From assembly GCF_018130145.1 (NCBI RefSeq), contig NZ_JAFCMB010000001.1:186001-250000 (forward strand): 64,000 nt of DNA. The letters run 5' to 3'. Source of the stretch: Bradyrhizobium sp. AUGA SZCCT0176. Its GTDB lineage: Bacteria; Pseudomonadota; Alphaproteobacteria; Rhizobiales; Xanthobacteraceae. The position numbers were made by a program, and so were the translations under genes. Below the pieces are notes generated by a model. That model was not told the DNA's origin. It saw nothing but the letters and a program-made list of their open reading frames with translations, and made no database searches. Within the stretch, counting starts at the first letter, position 1, and each line of letters opens with the position of its first letter. Below are positions 55,718 to 64,000 of this stretch, piece by piece.

Positions 55718-55734
55718 ACGGCTTCACACTCGGT

Positions 55735-55854
55735 GTCGTCCCGGCGAAGGCCGGGACCCATAACCACCGCTATGTATTGTTTACAAAGTGTATCAACTCC
55801 GACCGTGCACCACCGAGAAGCCGCGGCGTGGGTCCCGGCCTTCGCCGGGACGAC
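55735..55854. repeat. Dispersed repeat, GTCGTCCCGGCGAAGGCCGGGACCCA family
   Basis: The arms GTCGTCCCGGCGAAGGCC... and ...GGCCTTCGCCGGGACGAC are perfect inverted copies flanking a unique ~70-base centre with TATGTATTGTTTAC. It lies between convergent genes. Its core recurs at 22570 and 63938. Confidence 0.85.
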
Positions 55855-55857
55855 AAG

Positions 55858-56547
55858 TCAGCGATGCCCGAAAATCGCCGAGCCGACGCGGATATGCGTG
55901 GCGCCGAACTGGATCGCGATCGCAAAATCGGCGCTCATGCCCATCGACAGACTCTTCAAGCCGTTGCGCGCGGCGATCTTTGCGGTCAGCGCAAAATGCG
56001 GCGCCGGCGCCTCGTCGACCGGTGGAATGCACATCAATCCGGAAATCAGCAGGCCATACTTCTCCCGGCAGCTCGCAATGAACGCATCGGCCTCGCCGGG
56101 CGCGACGCCGGCCTTCTGCGGCTCCTCGCCGGTGTTGAGCTGGACGAACAATTCCGGCTGTTTTTTCTGGGAATTGATTTCCTTGGCTAACGCTTCGCAA
56201 ATGCTCGGGCGGTCGACAGAATGAATGGCATCGAACAGCGCCACGGCCTCTTTCGCCTTGTTGGATTGCAGCGGCCCGATCAGATGCAGCGCCAGCCCCT
56301 GGTAAGCGGACATTAACCCAGGCCATTTCGCTTTGGCTTCCTGCACGCGATTCTCGCCGAATACGCGCTGTCCGGCGTCGATAATGGGCGAAATCGCCGA
56401 CGCGTCGAACGTCTTGGACACCGCGATCAATTGTACCGTCGCCCGATCGCGGCGCGCTTCCTTGCAAGCGCGCGCGATGTCCTGCTCCACGGTAGCAAGT
56501 CCGCCAGGTAAAGGTTCTGTTAGCGAGCTGGTCGTCGGAGGCGTCAT
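55858..56547 (-). CDS. YggS/PLPBP-family pyridoxal-phosphate homeostasis protein
   Basis: This 229-residue single-domain PLP protein has the fold-type III start QLIAVSKTFDASAI with the PLP lysine, VFGENRVQEAKAKW, LHLIGPLQSNKAKEA, ELFVQLNTGEEPQKAGV, GLMCIPP, LSMGMSADFAIAI and THIRVGSAIFG. The family buffers free PLP and has no known catalytic activity. ATG 56547 begins MTPPTTSS; the frame extends to 56832 but overlaps the divergent sensor gene and is not homologous. It is convergent with the hydratase gene. Confidence 0.93.
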   Translation of the reverse strand: MTPPTTSSLTEPLPGGLATVEQDIARACKEARRDRATVQLIAVSKTFDASAISPIIDAGQRVFGENRVQEAKAKWPGLMSAYQGLALHLIGPLQSNKAKEAVALFDAIHSVDRPSICEALAKEINSQKKQPELFVQLNTGEEPQKAGVAPGEADAFIASCREKYGLLISGLMCIPPVDEAPAPHFALTAKIAARNGLKSLSMGMSADFAIAIQFGATHIRVGSAIFGHR

Positions 56548-56653
56548 GTGAATTGTGGCTCGTACATTTACGGGATTTCCTTGGATTTTACCAAGTTCGG
56601 GAAGGGCTTTTTGAATCCTTCGCTTTACCCTGCCACGCGGGGTGGGGAACAAG

Positions 56654-58345
56654 ATGTCTGCCGTTACTTTCAACCGCAACAGAGTGAAACTCAAGAAGCT
56701 TCTGGGGATCCGGACGCGGCTGGTGCTGCTGGCGTTGATCCTGGTGGCGCCCTTGATGCTGGAACGCGTCCGTTCGCTCGAACATGCCCGCTCCAAGCAA
56801 ATCGCCCTTGCCACCGAAGAATTCCTCAACATCGCGCAGCATAGCGCCGATACCCAGCGCGAAGTCGTCTCCTCCGTCGAGACGATGCTGAAATCGGCGG
56901 CCTATATCCGCGCGTCCAGCGGCATCGGTCGCGGTTGCGAAATCCTGCGCGCCAGCCTGCCGAGCAACCTGCCCTGGATCCGCAGCATCATGATCGCGTC
57001 CAAGGACGGCCTCGTGCAGTGCTCGACCTTGAACATTCAGGTGGGACTGCAAATCGGCGACCGCGAATACTTCAAGAAGGCGCAGGCAAGCCGCGACTTC
57101 GTTTTCAGCGACTATCTGTTCGGCAAGACAAACGGGCGGCCGATGATGATGGCGGCCTATCCGGTGTCTGCCATCAATCCCGAGGAAGATGCCGTCGTCG
57201 TTGCCGGCATCAATATCGATTGGCTGTCGAAGATCATGACCAATCTCGGCGGGCGGCCGGGAATTTCGTCGTTGCTGGTCGACAGCGCCGGCGTCGTCCT
57301 CGCCGCGCCCACCGATCAGACCAGCATGATCGGCCGGCCGCTGGATTCGGTGCCGCTGATGTCCGCCGTGGCGGAGAAGGCCTTGAGCTCCGACGCACCG
57401 ACCGGCTCGCTTTCATTCACCGCTTCCGACGGCTCGAATCGCACGATCAGTTTCTCCCGCATTTCCGGAACGCAATCCCGCCTGATCGTCAGCATCGACG
57501 AAACCAGGGTGACCGCCGCGATCAATCGCGAGATCCGCACCGCCTATCTCCAATTGGGATTCGTCTGCCTGTTCGTGCTGCTGGGCGCGCTGATCGGCGC
57601 GGAAAAACTGATCATCAACCCGATCGAGGTGATGACCGGCATGGCCAAGCGCTTCGGCGAGGGCGACCGGTCGGCGCGCGTCGCGCGCAGCAAACTGCCT
57701 GCTGAATTCATGCCGCTGGCGCGCGCCTTCAACGCGATGGCCACCCAGCTCAGCCAACGCGAGCGCGAGCTTCTCGCCAACAACGACCGCCTCACTGTGA
57801 TCGCATCGATCGATATGTTGTCGGGTCTTGCCAACCGCCGCGGGTTTCAGAGCCGTCTGGATTTCGAGTGGATGAAGGCGCAGCAATACAACAGCCAATT
57901 GTCGCTGCTGATGATCGATGTCGATCACTTCAAGCTCTATAACGACACCTATGGCCACCCCGAGGGCGACGCCTGCCTGACCAGGCTCGGCGAAACGCTG
58001 GCCGGGATCGCCGCCGACACCATGGGCTTCGCCGGCCGCTATGGCGGCGAGGAATTCTGCCTGCTGCTGCCGAACACCGATTCGCTCAAAGCACTGGCGA
58101 TCGGCGAGATGGTGCGCACCGCGGTGCTGGATCTGAAAATACCGCACCACACCAGCAGCCATCACACCGTCACCGTGAGCATCGGTGTGGCCGGCACGCT
58201 CCCGCACGACGCGCTGCGCCCGGGCGACCTGATCGAAGCCGCCGACGCCGCCCTCTACGCCGCCAAACACCGCGGCCGCAACACCGTGGTCGAGCATGGA
58301 TTTGCGAGGATGGCGGATCAGGCCGGAATGGCGCTGGCGGGTTAG
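56654..58345 (+). CDS. dCache-HAMP-GGDEF diguanylate cyclase
   Basis: This 563-residue membrane sensor has an N-terminal membrane segment (about 24-42), a periplasmic double-Cache domain with GDREYFKKAQASRDFVFSDY, a second membrane segment (about 300-320), a HAMP region and a C-terminal GGDEF domain with RYGGEEFCLLLP. GGEEF is an active variant. No RxxD inhibitory site precedes it. It senses a small periplasmic ligand, unknown here. ATG 56654 follows GGGTGGGGAACAAG; a GTG at 56642 is also in frame. Confidence 0.92.
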   Translation: MSAVTFNRNRVKLKKLLGIRTRLVLLALILVAPLMLERVRSLEHARSKQIALATEEFLNIAQHSADTQREVVSSVETMLKSAAYIRASSGIGRGCEILRASLPSNLPWIRSIMIASKDGLVQCSTLNIQVGLQIGDREYFKKAQASRDFVFSDYLFGKTNGRPMMMAAYPVSAINPEEDAVVVAGINIDWLSKIMTNLGGRPGISSLLVDSAGVVLAAPTDQTSMIGRPLDSVPLMSAVAEKALSSDAPTGSLSFTASDGSNRTISFSRISGTQSRLIVSIDETRVTAAINREIRTAYLQLGFVCLFVLLGALIGAEKLIINPIEVMTGMAKRFGEGDRSARVARSKLPAEFMPLARAFNAMATQLSQRERELLANNDRLTVIASIDMLSGLANRRGFQSRLDFEWMKAQQYNSQLSLLMIDVDHFKLYNDTYGHPEGDACLTRLGETLAGIAADTMGFAGRYGGEEFCLLLPNTDSLKALAIGEMVRTAVLDLKIPHHTSSHHTVTVSIGVAGTLPHDALRPGDLIEAADAALYAAKHRGRNTVVEHGFARMADQAGMALAG

Positions 58346-59400
58346 CCCGCCACCTGCTGCTCAGGCACGAGTTCGGCCTCGGTGACGACCCGATTGCGGC
58401 CGGTCTTCTTGGCCTGATAGAGCGCGCGGTCGCAGCGCTCTATCAGGTCGGCCATCGATTCGCCGCCCTGGAACTGGGCCACCCCGATGGAGATGGTGAT
58501 GCCGGGCAGTGCTTCGCCGGTCGAACGGCGGGAGATGTGGCATTCGGCAACCAGACGCCGGATGCGTTCCGCAATCGTGGCAGCCGTCGTCAGGCCAGCG
58601 TTCGGCAGGATGACGATCAGCTCCTCGCCGCCATATCGCGCCGGCAGATCGATGTCCCGCACGGCCTCGCGCAACACCTTCGCCATCAGGCGCAGCACCT
58701 GGTCGCCGACCCCATGGCCGAACTCGTCGTTGAAGCGCTTGAAGTGATCGATATCGATCAGAAGCGCACTCACTGGATCATCCTGTTCCATCGCCGCGAG
58801 CTGAGCCTTGCGGAAGAACTCCTCCAGCGCCCGGCGGTTCGGCAGGCCGGTCAGCGTGTCAGTCTTGGCCCGCTCCTCGGACTTGACCAGGGAATCGCGG
58901 ATCGTCGCCAGTTCGCGTGATTTCTCGACAAAGCTGACTTCGAGCTTGGTGGCGCGCGTCGTCGCCTTGGCGAGTTCGCCCATCAGGCTCTCGATCAGCA
59001 GCTTGGGATCGACGCCGGCCTCGGTGCGCTCGGTGACATCGTTGATGGCAGCCATTTGCGTGCGGTTGTCGGCGATCGCCGTGGTCAGGAACTGCTTGGC
59101 CGACGCCATCACCGAATGCAATTGCTGGGAGACTTCATAGGCCACCGCCTCGTCGGTGGCTTTCGACCCGATATAGCTCTCATAGATCTCGCGATTGGTC
59201 TGGGCGTCGAACTTGCGCTTGTTGCCGATCAGGATATCGATCGCGCGCTTGAGCACCGGCGGCGTGCCGAGCGTATAATTGAACCAGACATGGAAATTGT
59301 TCGGCGTCGGCGGCACGCGATGCTCGGCCATTGAGCGCATGGCCGTTTCAGCGACCGACGTCGCGTACTCGAAATCGAGCTCGTCGAATCCCGCGGTCAC
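58342..59400 (-). CDS. soluble GGDEF diguanylate cyclase
   Basis: This 352-residue cytoplasmic protein has an N-terminal helical region with a DUF-like PPTPNNFHVWFNYTLG segment and a coiled coil (about 140-175). A GGDEF domain with RYGGEELIVILP follows. An intact RxxD inhibitory site, RDID, lies five residues before GGEEL, so it should be feedback-inhibited by c-di-GMP, unlike its convergent neighbour. The start is a GTG at 59400 after AGGAAGCC. Its stop overlaps the convergent cyclase gene by four bases. Confidence 0.92.
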   Translation of the reverse strand: MTAGFDELDFEYATSVAETAMRSMAEHRVPPTPNNFHVWFNYTLGTPPVLKRAIDILIGNKRKFDAQTNREIYESYIGSKATDEAVAYEVSQQLHSVMASAKQFLTTAIADNRTQMAAINDVTERTEAGVDPKLLIESLMGELAKATTRATKLEVSFVEKSRELATIRDSLVKSEERAKTDTLTGLPNRRALEEFFRKAQLAAMEQDDPVSALLIDIDHFKRFNDEFGHGVGDQVLRLMAKVLREAVRDIDLPARYGGEELIVILPNAGLTTAATIAERIRRLVAECHISRRSTGEALPGITISIGVAQFQGGESMADLIERCDRALYQAKKTGRNRVVTEAELVPEQQVAG

Positions 59401-59615
59401 GGCTTTGATGGCTTCCTACCGGTGAATTGGTGCCCTTTTCATAGGCAGGTTCCCATGAATTCGTTAAATGCCCCTCAACCGACCCGCCGGCAATGCGGCT
59501 CCAGGCGTCCCAGGGGCCTGTCGATCTGCGCCAACCCGTTGACCCCGCAACCGCTTTTGTGGCCTAGTCCGCCGTCTTTTAGACGGCCCCGAATCCATAA
59601 AAGCCCAGCGATTCC

Positions 59616-62252
59616 ATGACCTCCGAACGCTATAACGCCCGTGACTCCGAGCCGCGCTGGCAACGCCAGTGGGACCAGAAGGCGATCTTCGCCTCCAAAA
59701 ACGACGACTCCCGGCCGAAATATTACGTCCTCGAGATGTTCCCCTACCCGTCCGGGCGCATCCATATCGGGCATGTCCGCAACTACACGCTCGGCGACGT
59801 GCTGGCGCGGTTCATGCGCGCCAAGGGGTTCAACGTCTTGCACCCGATGGGCTGGGACGCGTTCGGGCTGCCAGCCGAAAACGCCGCGATCGAGCGCAAG
59901 GTCGCGCCCAAGGCCTGGACCTACGACAACATCGCCGCGATGAAGAAGCAGCTGCAGTCGATCGGGCTGTCGCTGGACTGGAGCCGGGAATTCGCGACCT
60001 GCGATCCCAGCTACTACAAGCATCAGCAGAAGATGTTTCTCGACATGCTGCGGGTGGGGCTGGCCGACCGCGAGAAGCGCAAGCTGAACTGGGACCCGGT
60101 CGACATGACCGTGCTCGCCAATGAGCAGGTGATCGACGGCCGCGGCTGGCGCTCCGGCGCCGTGGTCGAGCAGCGCGAGATGAGCCAGTGGGTCTTCAAG
60201 ATCACGAAGTACGCGCAGGAACTGCTGGACGCGCTCGATACGCTGGATCGCTGGCCCGACAAGGTGCGGCTGATGCAGCGCAACTGGATCGGCCGCTCCG
60301 AGGGCCTGTTACTGCGCTTTGCACTGGATGCGGCAACGACGCCCGCCGGCGAAACCGAACTGAAGATCTTCACCACGCGGCCGGACACGCTGTTCGGCGC
60401 CAAGTTCATGGCGATTGCGGCCGATCATCCGCTGGCGATCGCGGCGGCGGCGAAAAATCCGAAGCTGGCAGAGTTCATTGCCGAACAAAAGCGCATCGGC
60501 ACAGCGCAGGAAATCATCGACACCGCCGAAAAGCAGGGTTTCGACACCGGCATCCGCGCGGTGCATCCGTTCGACCCAAGCTGGAAGCTGCCGGTCTATG
60601 TCGCGAACTTCGTGCTGATGGAATACGGCACCGGCGCCATCTTCGGCTGCCCGGCGCACGACCAGCGCGACCTCGACTTTGTGAACAAATACGCGCTCGG
60701 CAACATCCCCGTGGTGTGTCCGGAAGGCCAGGATCCGAAGAGCTTTGTCATCACCGATACCGCCTATGACGGTGACGGCCGCATGATCAATTCGCGCTTC
60801 CTCGACGGCATGACCATCGAGCAGGCCAAGGAAGAAGTCGCAAAGCGGCTGGAGTCAGAGCTGCGAGGCAACATGCCGGTCGGTGAGCGGCAGGTGAATT
60901 TCCGCCTGCGCGACTGGGGCATTTCGCGGCAGCGCTATTGGGGCTGCCCGATCCCGGTGATCCATTGCCCGAAATGCGATGTGGTGCCGGTGCCGGACAG
61001 CGACCTGCCGGTAGTGCTGCCGGAGGATGTCTCCTTCGACAAGCCCGGCAACGCGCTCGACCATCATCCGACCTGGAAGCACGTCGCCTGCCCGAAATGC
61101 GGCGGCAAGGCCCAGCGCGAAACCGACACCATGGACACGTTCGTGGATTCGTCGTGGTACTTCGCGCGCTTTACCGATCCCTGGAACGAGAACGCGCCGA
61201 CGACGCCTGATGTCGTGAACCGGATGTTGCCGATCGACCAGTATATCGGCGGCGTCGAGCACGCGATCCTGCATCTGCTGTACAGCCGCTTCTTCACCCG
61301 CGCGATGAAGGCGACCGGCCACATCGGTATGGACGAGCCGTTCGCCGGCATGTTCACGCAGGGCATGGTGGTGCACGAGACTTACCAGAAGGCCGATGGC
61401 TCTTACGTCACGCCCGCCGAGGTGAAGGTCGAGACTGGCGGCAATGGCAAGCGCGCCCTTCTGCTGACGACGGGTGAAGAGATCACCATCGGCGCGATCG
61501 AGAAGATGTCGAAGTCGAAGAAGAACACCGTCGACCCCGACGATATCATCGCGACCTACGGCGCCGACGTCGCGCGCTGGTTCATGCTATCGGACTCACC
61601 ACCCGATCGCGACGTGATCTGGAGCGACGAGCGCGTGCAGGGCGCCTCGCGCTTCGTGCAGCGGCTGTGGCGGCTGGTCAACGAATCGGCCGAGATCGCC
61701 AAAATGGCCCCGGCCGCCCGGCCGGCCTCGTTCGGCGACGATGCGTTGGGCCTGCGCAAGGCGGCCCATGGCGCGCTGGACAAGGTGTCGAACGGCATCG
61801 AGCGGCTGCATTTCAACGTCTGCCTCGCCCATATCCGCGAATTCACCAATGCGCTGGCCGAGGTGCTGGGGCGCGAGGGGCAGCCGGCGCCTGACCTGAG
61901 TCCAGATTTTTCTTGGTCGGTCCGGGAGGCCGCGGTCATCCTTGTTCAACTGTTCGCGCCCATGATGCCCCATCTGGCCGAGGAGTGCTGGACGGTCTTG
62001 GGGCAATCCGGGCTGATTTCGGAAGCCGATTGGCCCCAAATCGAACGCGATTTGCTGGTTGAAGACACGGTGACGCTGGTGGTTCAGGTCAATGGCAAAA
62101 AACGGGGTGATGTAACCGTGCCACGGGGCGCCCAAAATCCGGAAATTGAGGCTGCCGTTCTGGCCCTTGATGCGGTAAAGCTGGCCTTGGGTGGCAAGGC
62201 CGTCCGCAAGGTGATTGTTGTTCCCATGAGGATCGTGAATGTCGTTGGCTAG
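59616..62252 (+). CDS. leuS: leucyl-tRNA synthetase
   Basis: This 878-residue class I synthetase has the HIGH motif in [18 protein letters not shown], the connective editing domain with [10 protein letters not shown], a zinc knuckle [14 protein letters not shown] with CPKCGG, and the KMSKS motif in [16 protein letters not shown]. The C-terminal anticodon-binding domain ends [16 protein letters not shown]. Length is normal. The gene overlaps lptE by 14 bases. I see no T-box or attenuator in the ~215-base leader. Confidence 0.97.
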   Translation: MTSERYNARDSEPRWQRQWDQKAIFASKNDDSRPKYYVLEMFPYPSGRIHIGHVRNYTLGDVLARFMRAKGFNVLHPMGWDAFGLPAENAAIERKVAPKAWTYDNIAAMKKQLQSIGLSLDWSREFATCDPSYYKHQQKMFLDMLRVGLADREKRKLNWDPVDMTVLANEQVIDGRGWRSGAVVEQREMSQWVFKITKYAQELLDALDTLDRWPDKVRLMQRNWIGRSEGLLLRFALDAATTPAGETELKIFTTRPDTLFGAKFMAIAADHPLAIAAAAKNPKLAEFIAEQKRIGTAQEIIDTAEKQGFDTGIRAVHPFDPSWKLPVYVANFVLMEYGTGAIFGCPAHDQRDLDFVNKYALGNIPVVCPEGQDPKSFVITDTAYDGDGRMINSRFLDGMTIEQAKEEVAKRLESELRGNMPVGERQVNFRLRDWGISRQRYWGCPIPVIHCPKCDVVPVPDSDLPVVLPEDVSFDKPGNALDHHPTWKHVACPKCGGKAQRETDTMDTFVDSSWYFARFTDPWNENAPTTPDVVNRMLPIDQYIGGVEHAILHLLYSRFFTRAMKATGHIGMDEPFAGMFTQGMVVHETYQKADGSYVTPAEVKVETGGNGKRALLLTTGEEITIGAIEKMSKSKKNTVDPDDIIATYGADVARWFMLSDSPPDRDVIWSDERVQGASRFVQRLWRLVNESAEIAKMAPAARPASFGDDALGLRKAAHGALDKVSNGIERLHFNVCLAHIREFTNALAEVLGREGQPAPDLSPDFSWSVREAAVILVQLFAPMMPHLAEECWTVLGQSGLISEADWPQIERDLLVEDTVTLVVQVNGKKRGDVTVPRGAQNPEIEAAVLALDAVKLALGGKAVRKVIVVPMRIVNVVG

Positions 62253-62790
62253 GACCCGGATCGCCGTTCGGCTGCTCGCCGTCGCCGCTCTGGCGGCGCT
62301 GACGGCCGGTTGTTTCCAGCCGATGTATGCCGAACGCGCCGACGGCTCGCCTGGCCTGCGCGAAAAGCTGATGGGTGTGGAAATCCCGCCCGTCGACAAG
62401 AACAACGCCTCCCGCGAGGCCCGGATCCAGGTCGAGATCCGCAACCAGCTGGCGTTCAAGCTTTATGGCAATGCGACCGGCATGCCGCCGACCCATCGGC
62501 TGGTGCTGCGGTTCTCCACCACCCGCTCGTCGCTGATGCTCGATCCGACCACAGCGCTGCCGTCGAGCGAGAATTACGGCATCGATGCGCAGTACAATCT
62601 GATCGATCTGGCGACGAACAAATCTGTCATGACCGGCACGACCTTCTCCCGCGTATCCTATGACATCCCGGGCCAGATGCAGCGTTTCGCCCGCGCCCGC
62701 GCCTTCCGCGACGCCGAGGATCGCTCCGCCAATGAGATCGCCGAGAACATCCAGACACGGCTGGCGTCGTTCTTCGTCGCTGGAAGCTAA
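62239..62790 (+). CDS. lptE: LPS-assembly lipoprotein LptE
   Basis: This 183-residue outer-membrane lipoprotein has a lipobox LTAGC with the lipidated Cys25. LptE plugs the LptD barrel and takes part in LPS insertion. The sequence is weakly conserved, as usual for the family, but the position right after leuS and before holA is standard. The ATG at 62239 overlaps the leuS end by 14 bases, indicating translational coupling. Confidence 0.9.
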   Translation: MSLARTRIAVRLLAVAALAALTAGCFQPMYAERADGSPGLREKLMGVEIPPVDKNNASREARIQVEIRNQLAFKLYGNATGMPPTHRLVLRFSTTRSSLMLDPTTALPSSENYGIDAQYNLIDLATNKSVMTGTTFSRVSYDIPGQMQRFARARAFRDAEDRSANEIAENIQTRLASFFVAGS

Positions 62791-62796
62791 GAGCCC

Positions 62797-62890
62797 GTCA
62801 TTCCGGGGCGCGCGTTAGCGCGAACCCGGAATCCAGAGATTATTCGATCGAGATTCCGGGTCCACGCGAAGACGCGTGTCCCGGAATGAC
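62797..62890. repeat. Dispersed repeat, GTCATTCCGGGG...CCGGAATGAC family, before holA
   Basis: GTCATTCCGGGGCGCGCG and GTGTCCCGGAATGAC are inverted copies with inner GGAATC...GATTCC. It separates lptE from holA within the operon and extends the holA frame with a false upstream start. Confidence 0.85.
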
Positions 62891-62899
62891 AAGGTTGGT

Positions 62900-63928
62900 A
62901 TGGTCGCGCTTCGCGGAAAAGAAATCGACGCCTTTCTCGCCCGGCCTGATTCCGCCCGTCCCATCATTCTGCTGTACGGCCCGGACGCCGGCCTGGTGCG
63001 TGAGCGCGCCGACGCGCTGCTGGCGTCCGCGGTCGACGATCCCAACGACCCATTCTCAATGGTGCGGCTGGACGGTGACGAGCTGTCGGCCGAGCCGTCG
63101 CGGCTGGTCGATGAAGCGATGACGGTGCCGCTGTTCGGCGGCCGCCGCGCCATCCGCGTGCGTGCCGGCTCGCGCAGTTTTGCTGGCGGCATCGACACGC
63201 TGGCGGAGATGCCGCTCAAGGATTGCCGCATCGTGATCGAGGCCGGCGAACTCCGGCCGGAATCGCCGCTGCGAAAGGCCTGCGAGCGCGCCAAGACCGC
63301 GGTCGCGATCGCCTGCTATCCCGACACCGAACGCGACCTTGCCAAGCTGATCGATGACGAATTGCGGCCGTCCAATCTGCGCATCGCGCCCGACGCCCGC
63401 GCGGTGTTGACCGCATTGCTCGGCGGCGACCGGCAGGCCTCGCGCAACGAATTGCGCAAGCTCGCGCTCTACGCCCACGGCCAGGGCGAGGTGTCGATCG
63501 ACGACGTGATGGCGGTTGTCGCTGACGCATCCGAGCTGAAGCTCGACCCGATCGTCGACGGCGCGTTTGCGGGAAAGCCTGATCTGGTCGAAAGCGAATT
63601 CGCCAAAGCCATGATCGCCGGCACCTATCCCGGCGTGATCATTTCGGCAGCCCAACGTCAGGCCGCATGGCTGCACAAATCGGCGCTTGCGGTGGCCGAG
63701 GGCACGCCGGTCTCGACGTTGCTGGAGAGCGGGTATCCGCGGCTGCATTTTTCGCGCAAGGGCGCAGTTGAAGTCGCGCTGCGGAATTTCAGCGCCGCGC
63801 GGCTGGTCGCGATTATCGACCAGCTCGCGACCGCCGCATTCGACATGCGCAAACAAGCCACGCTGGCAGCCGCGATCGCGCAACGCACGCTGCTGTCGAT
63901 CGCGGCGAACGCGAAACGGCGGGGATGA
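62900..63928 (+). CDS. holA: DNA polymerase III delta subunit
   Basis: This 342-residue clamp-loader subunit shows PIILLYGPDAGLVRERADALL, MTVPLFGGRRAIRV and a C-terminal helical domain with QRQAAWLHKSALAVAEG and FDMRKQATLAAAIAQRTLLSIA. Delta opens the beta clamp as part of the tau/gamma-delta-delta' loader. I use the ATG at 62900 (MVALRGKEIDAF), since the frame upstream to 62876 comes from a dispersed repeat. It follows leuS-lptE, the usual order. Confidence 0.92.
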   Translation: MVALRGKEIDAFLARPDSARPIILLYGPDAGLVRERADALLASAVDDPNDPFSMVRLDGDELSAEPSRLVDEAMTVPLFGGRRAIRVRAGSRSFAGGIDTLAEMPLKDCRIVIEAGELRPESPLRKACERAKTAVAIACYPDTERDLAKLIDDELRPSNLRIAPDARAVLTALLGGDRQASRNELRKLALYAHGQGEVSIDDVMAVVADASELKLDPIVDGAFAGKPDLVESEFAKAMIAGTYPGVIISAAQRQAAWLHKSALAVAEGTPVSTLLESGYPRLHFSRKGAVEVALRNFSAARLVAIIDQLATAAFDMRKQATLAAAIAQRTLLSIAANAKRRG

Positions 63929-63937
63929 AATTTCCTC

Positions 63938-64000
63938 GTCGTCCCGGCGAACGCCGGGACCCATACGCCGCGGCCGGCGTTATTGGAAAAGGAAGCCAAC
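63938..64000. repeat. Dispersed repeat, GTCGTCCCGGCGAACGCCGGGACCCA family (partial at edge)
   Basis: GTCGTCCCGGCG/CGCCGGGAC forms the same hairpin core as at 22570 and the left arm at 55735. The matching right arm would lie beyond the window. Confidence 0.7.

Noticed and set aside
59401..59615. A possible attenuator or T-box before leuS
   Set aside because: Only a short GCCGTC/GACGGC hairpin is present, with no specifier or T-box sequence and no leucine-codon leader peptide.

Overview
The window is a 64 kb stretch of GC-rich chromosome from an alphaproteobacterium. The best fit is Bradyrhizobium or a close relative in the Nitrobacteraceae. The evidence is strong GC3 bias, the gene order rsmB-heparinase-purH, the leuS-lptE-holA run, the paired glnK-amtB units, and many dispersed palindromic intergenic repeats of the kind common in that genus. 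Genus assignment is an inference from style and gene content; no 16S gene is present. Almost everything is core chromosome. I see no prophage, insertion sequence, CRISPR array or integrase.

Layout. 0-7 kb: a partial topoisomerase IB, acetyl-CoA synthetase, two tandem secreted DUF6600-like paralogs, an L,D-transpeptidase and a thermonuclease-like protein. 7-12.5 kb: an SDHAF4-like protein, rsmB, a heparinase II/III-like protein and purH, with a convincing ZTP (pfl) riboswitch directly before purH. 12.5-24.7 kb: metabolism and transport (UMF1-type permease, gamma-glutamyltransferase, two SDRs, serine hydrolase, GST, DUF2239, a DsbA/isomerase-like protein, ketopantoate reductase, and a dihaem cytochrome c beside a sorbosone-dehydrogenase-like protein). 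24.9-29.4 kb: a truncated epimerase remnant, a DUF2235 hydrolase, and a GDYXXLXY/DUF2157 membrane pair. 29.5-39.5 kb: tRNA-Gly, a thioredoxin-TPR protein with a Lon-N-domain protein, a MHYT-PAS-GGDEF-EAL protein, a TetR with its divergent membrane protein, a Trm112-like protein, a UbiH-family hydroxylase, TesB and a GYF-domain membrane protein.

39.6-45.2 kb is the nitrogen-control region. It holds two glnK-amtB pairs separated by a short ArsR-SRPBCC-ClpP-like cassette. That cassette is bounded by the real 3' end of amtB1 and by a second, degraded copy of the same 3' end, so the region has been rearranged. The second pair has a sigma-54-type promoter. The ArsR gene has a palindromic operator inside its promoter and is predicted to be leaderless.

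45-64 kb: DUF4240, a GFA-family protein, a ~0.9 kb non-coding repeat-rich stretch, dapC-like and ftsK genes behind a CtrA-type box, lolA, exonuclease III, an orphan OmpR-type regulator with a cyclic-nucleotide-binding protein, a second L,D-transpeptidase, a hydratase, a YggS-family PLP protein, two convergent diguanylate cyclases, and leuS-lptE-holA.

The most unusual items are the AmtB-tail duplication around the ArsR/ClpP cassette, the atypical ClpP (SYGG in place of SPGG), the operator-in-promoter designs at DUF2239, ArsR and TetR, the CtrA box before dapC-ftsK, the 12-bp periodic sequence before glnK1, and the long structured repeat at 46.6-47.0 kb.
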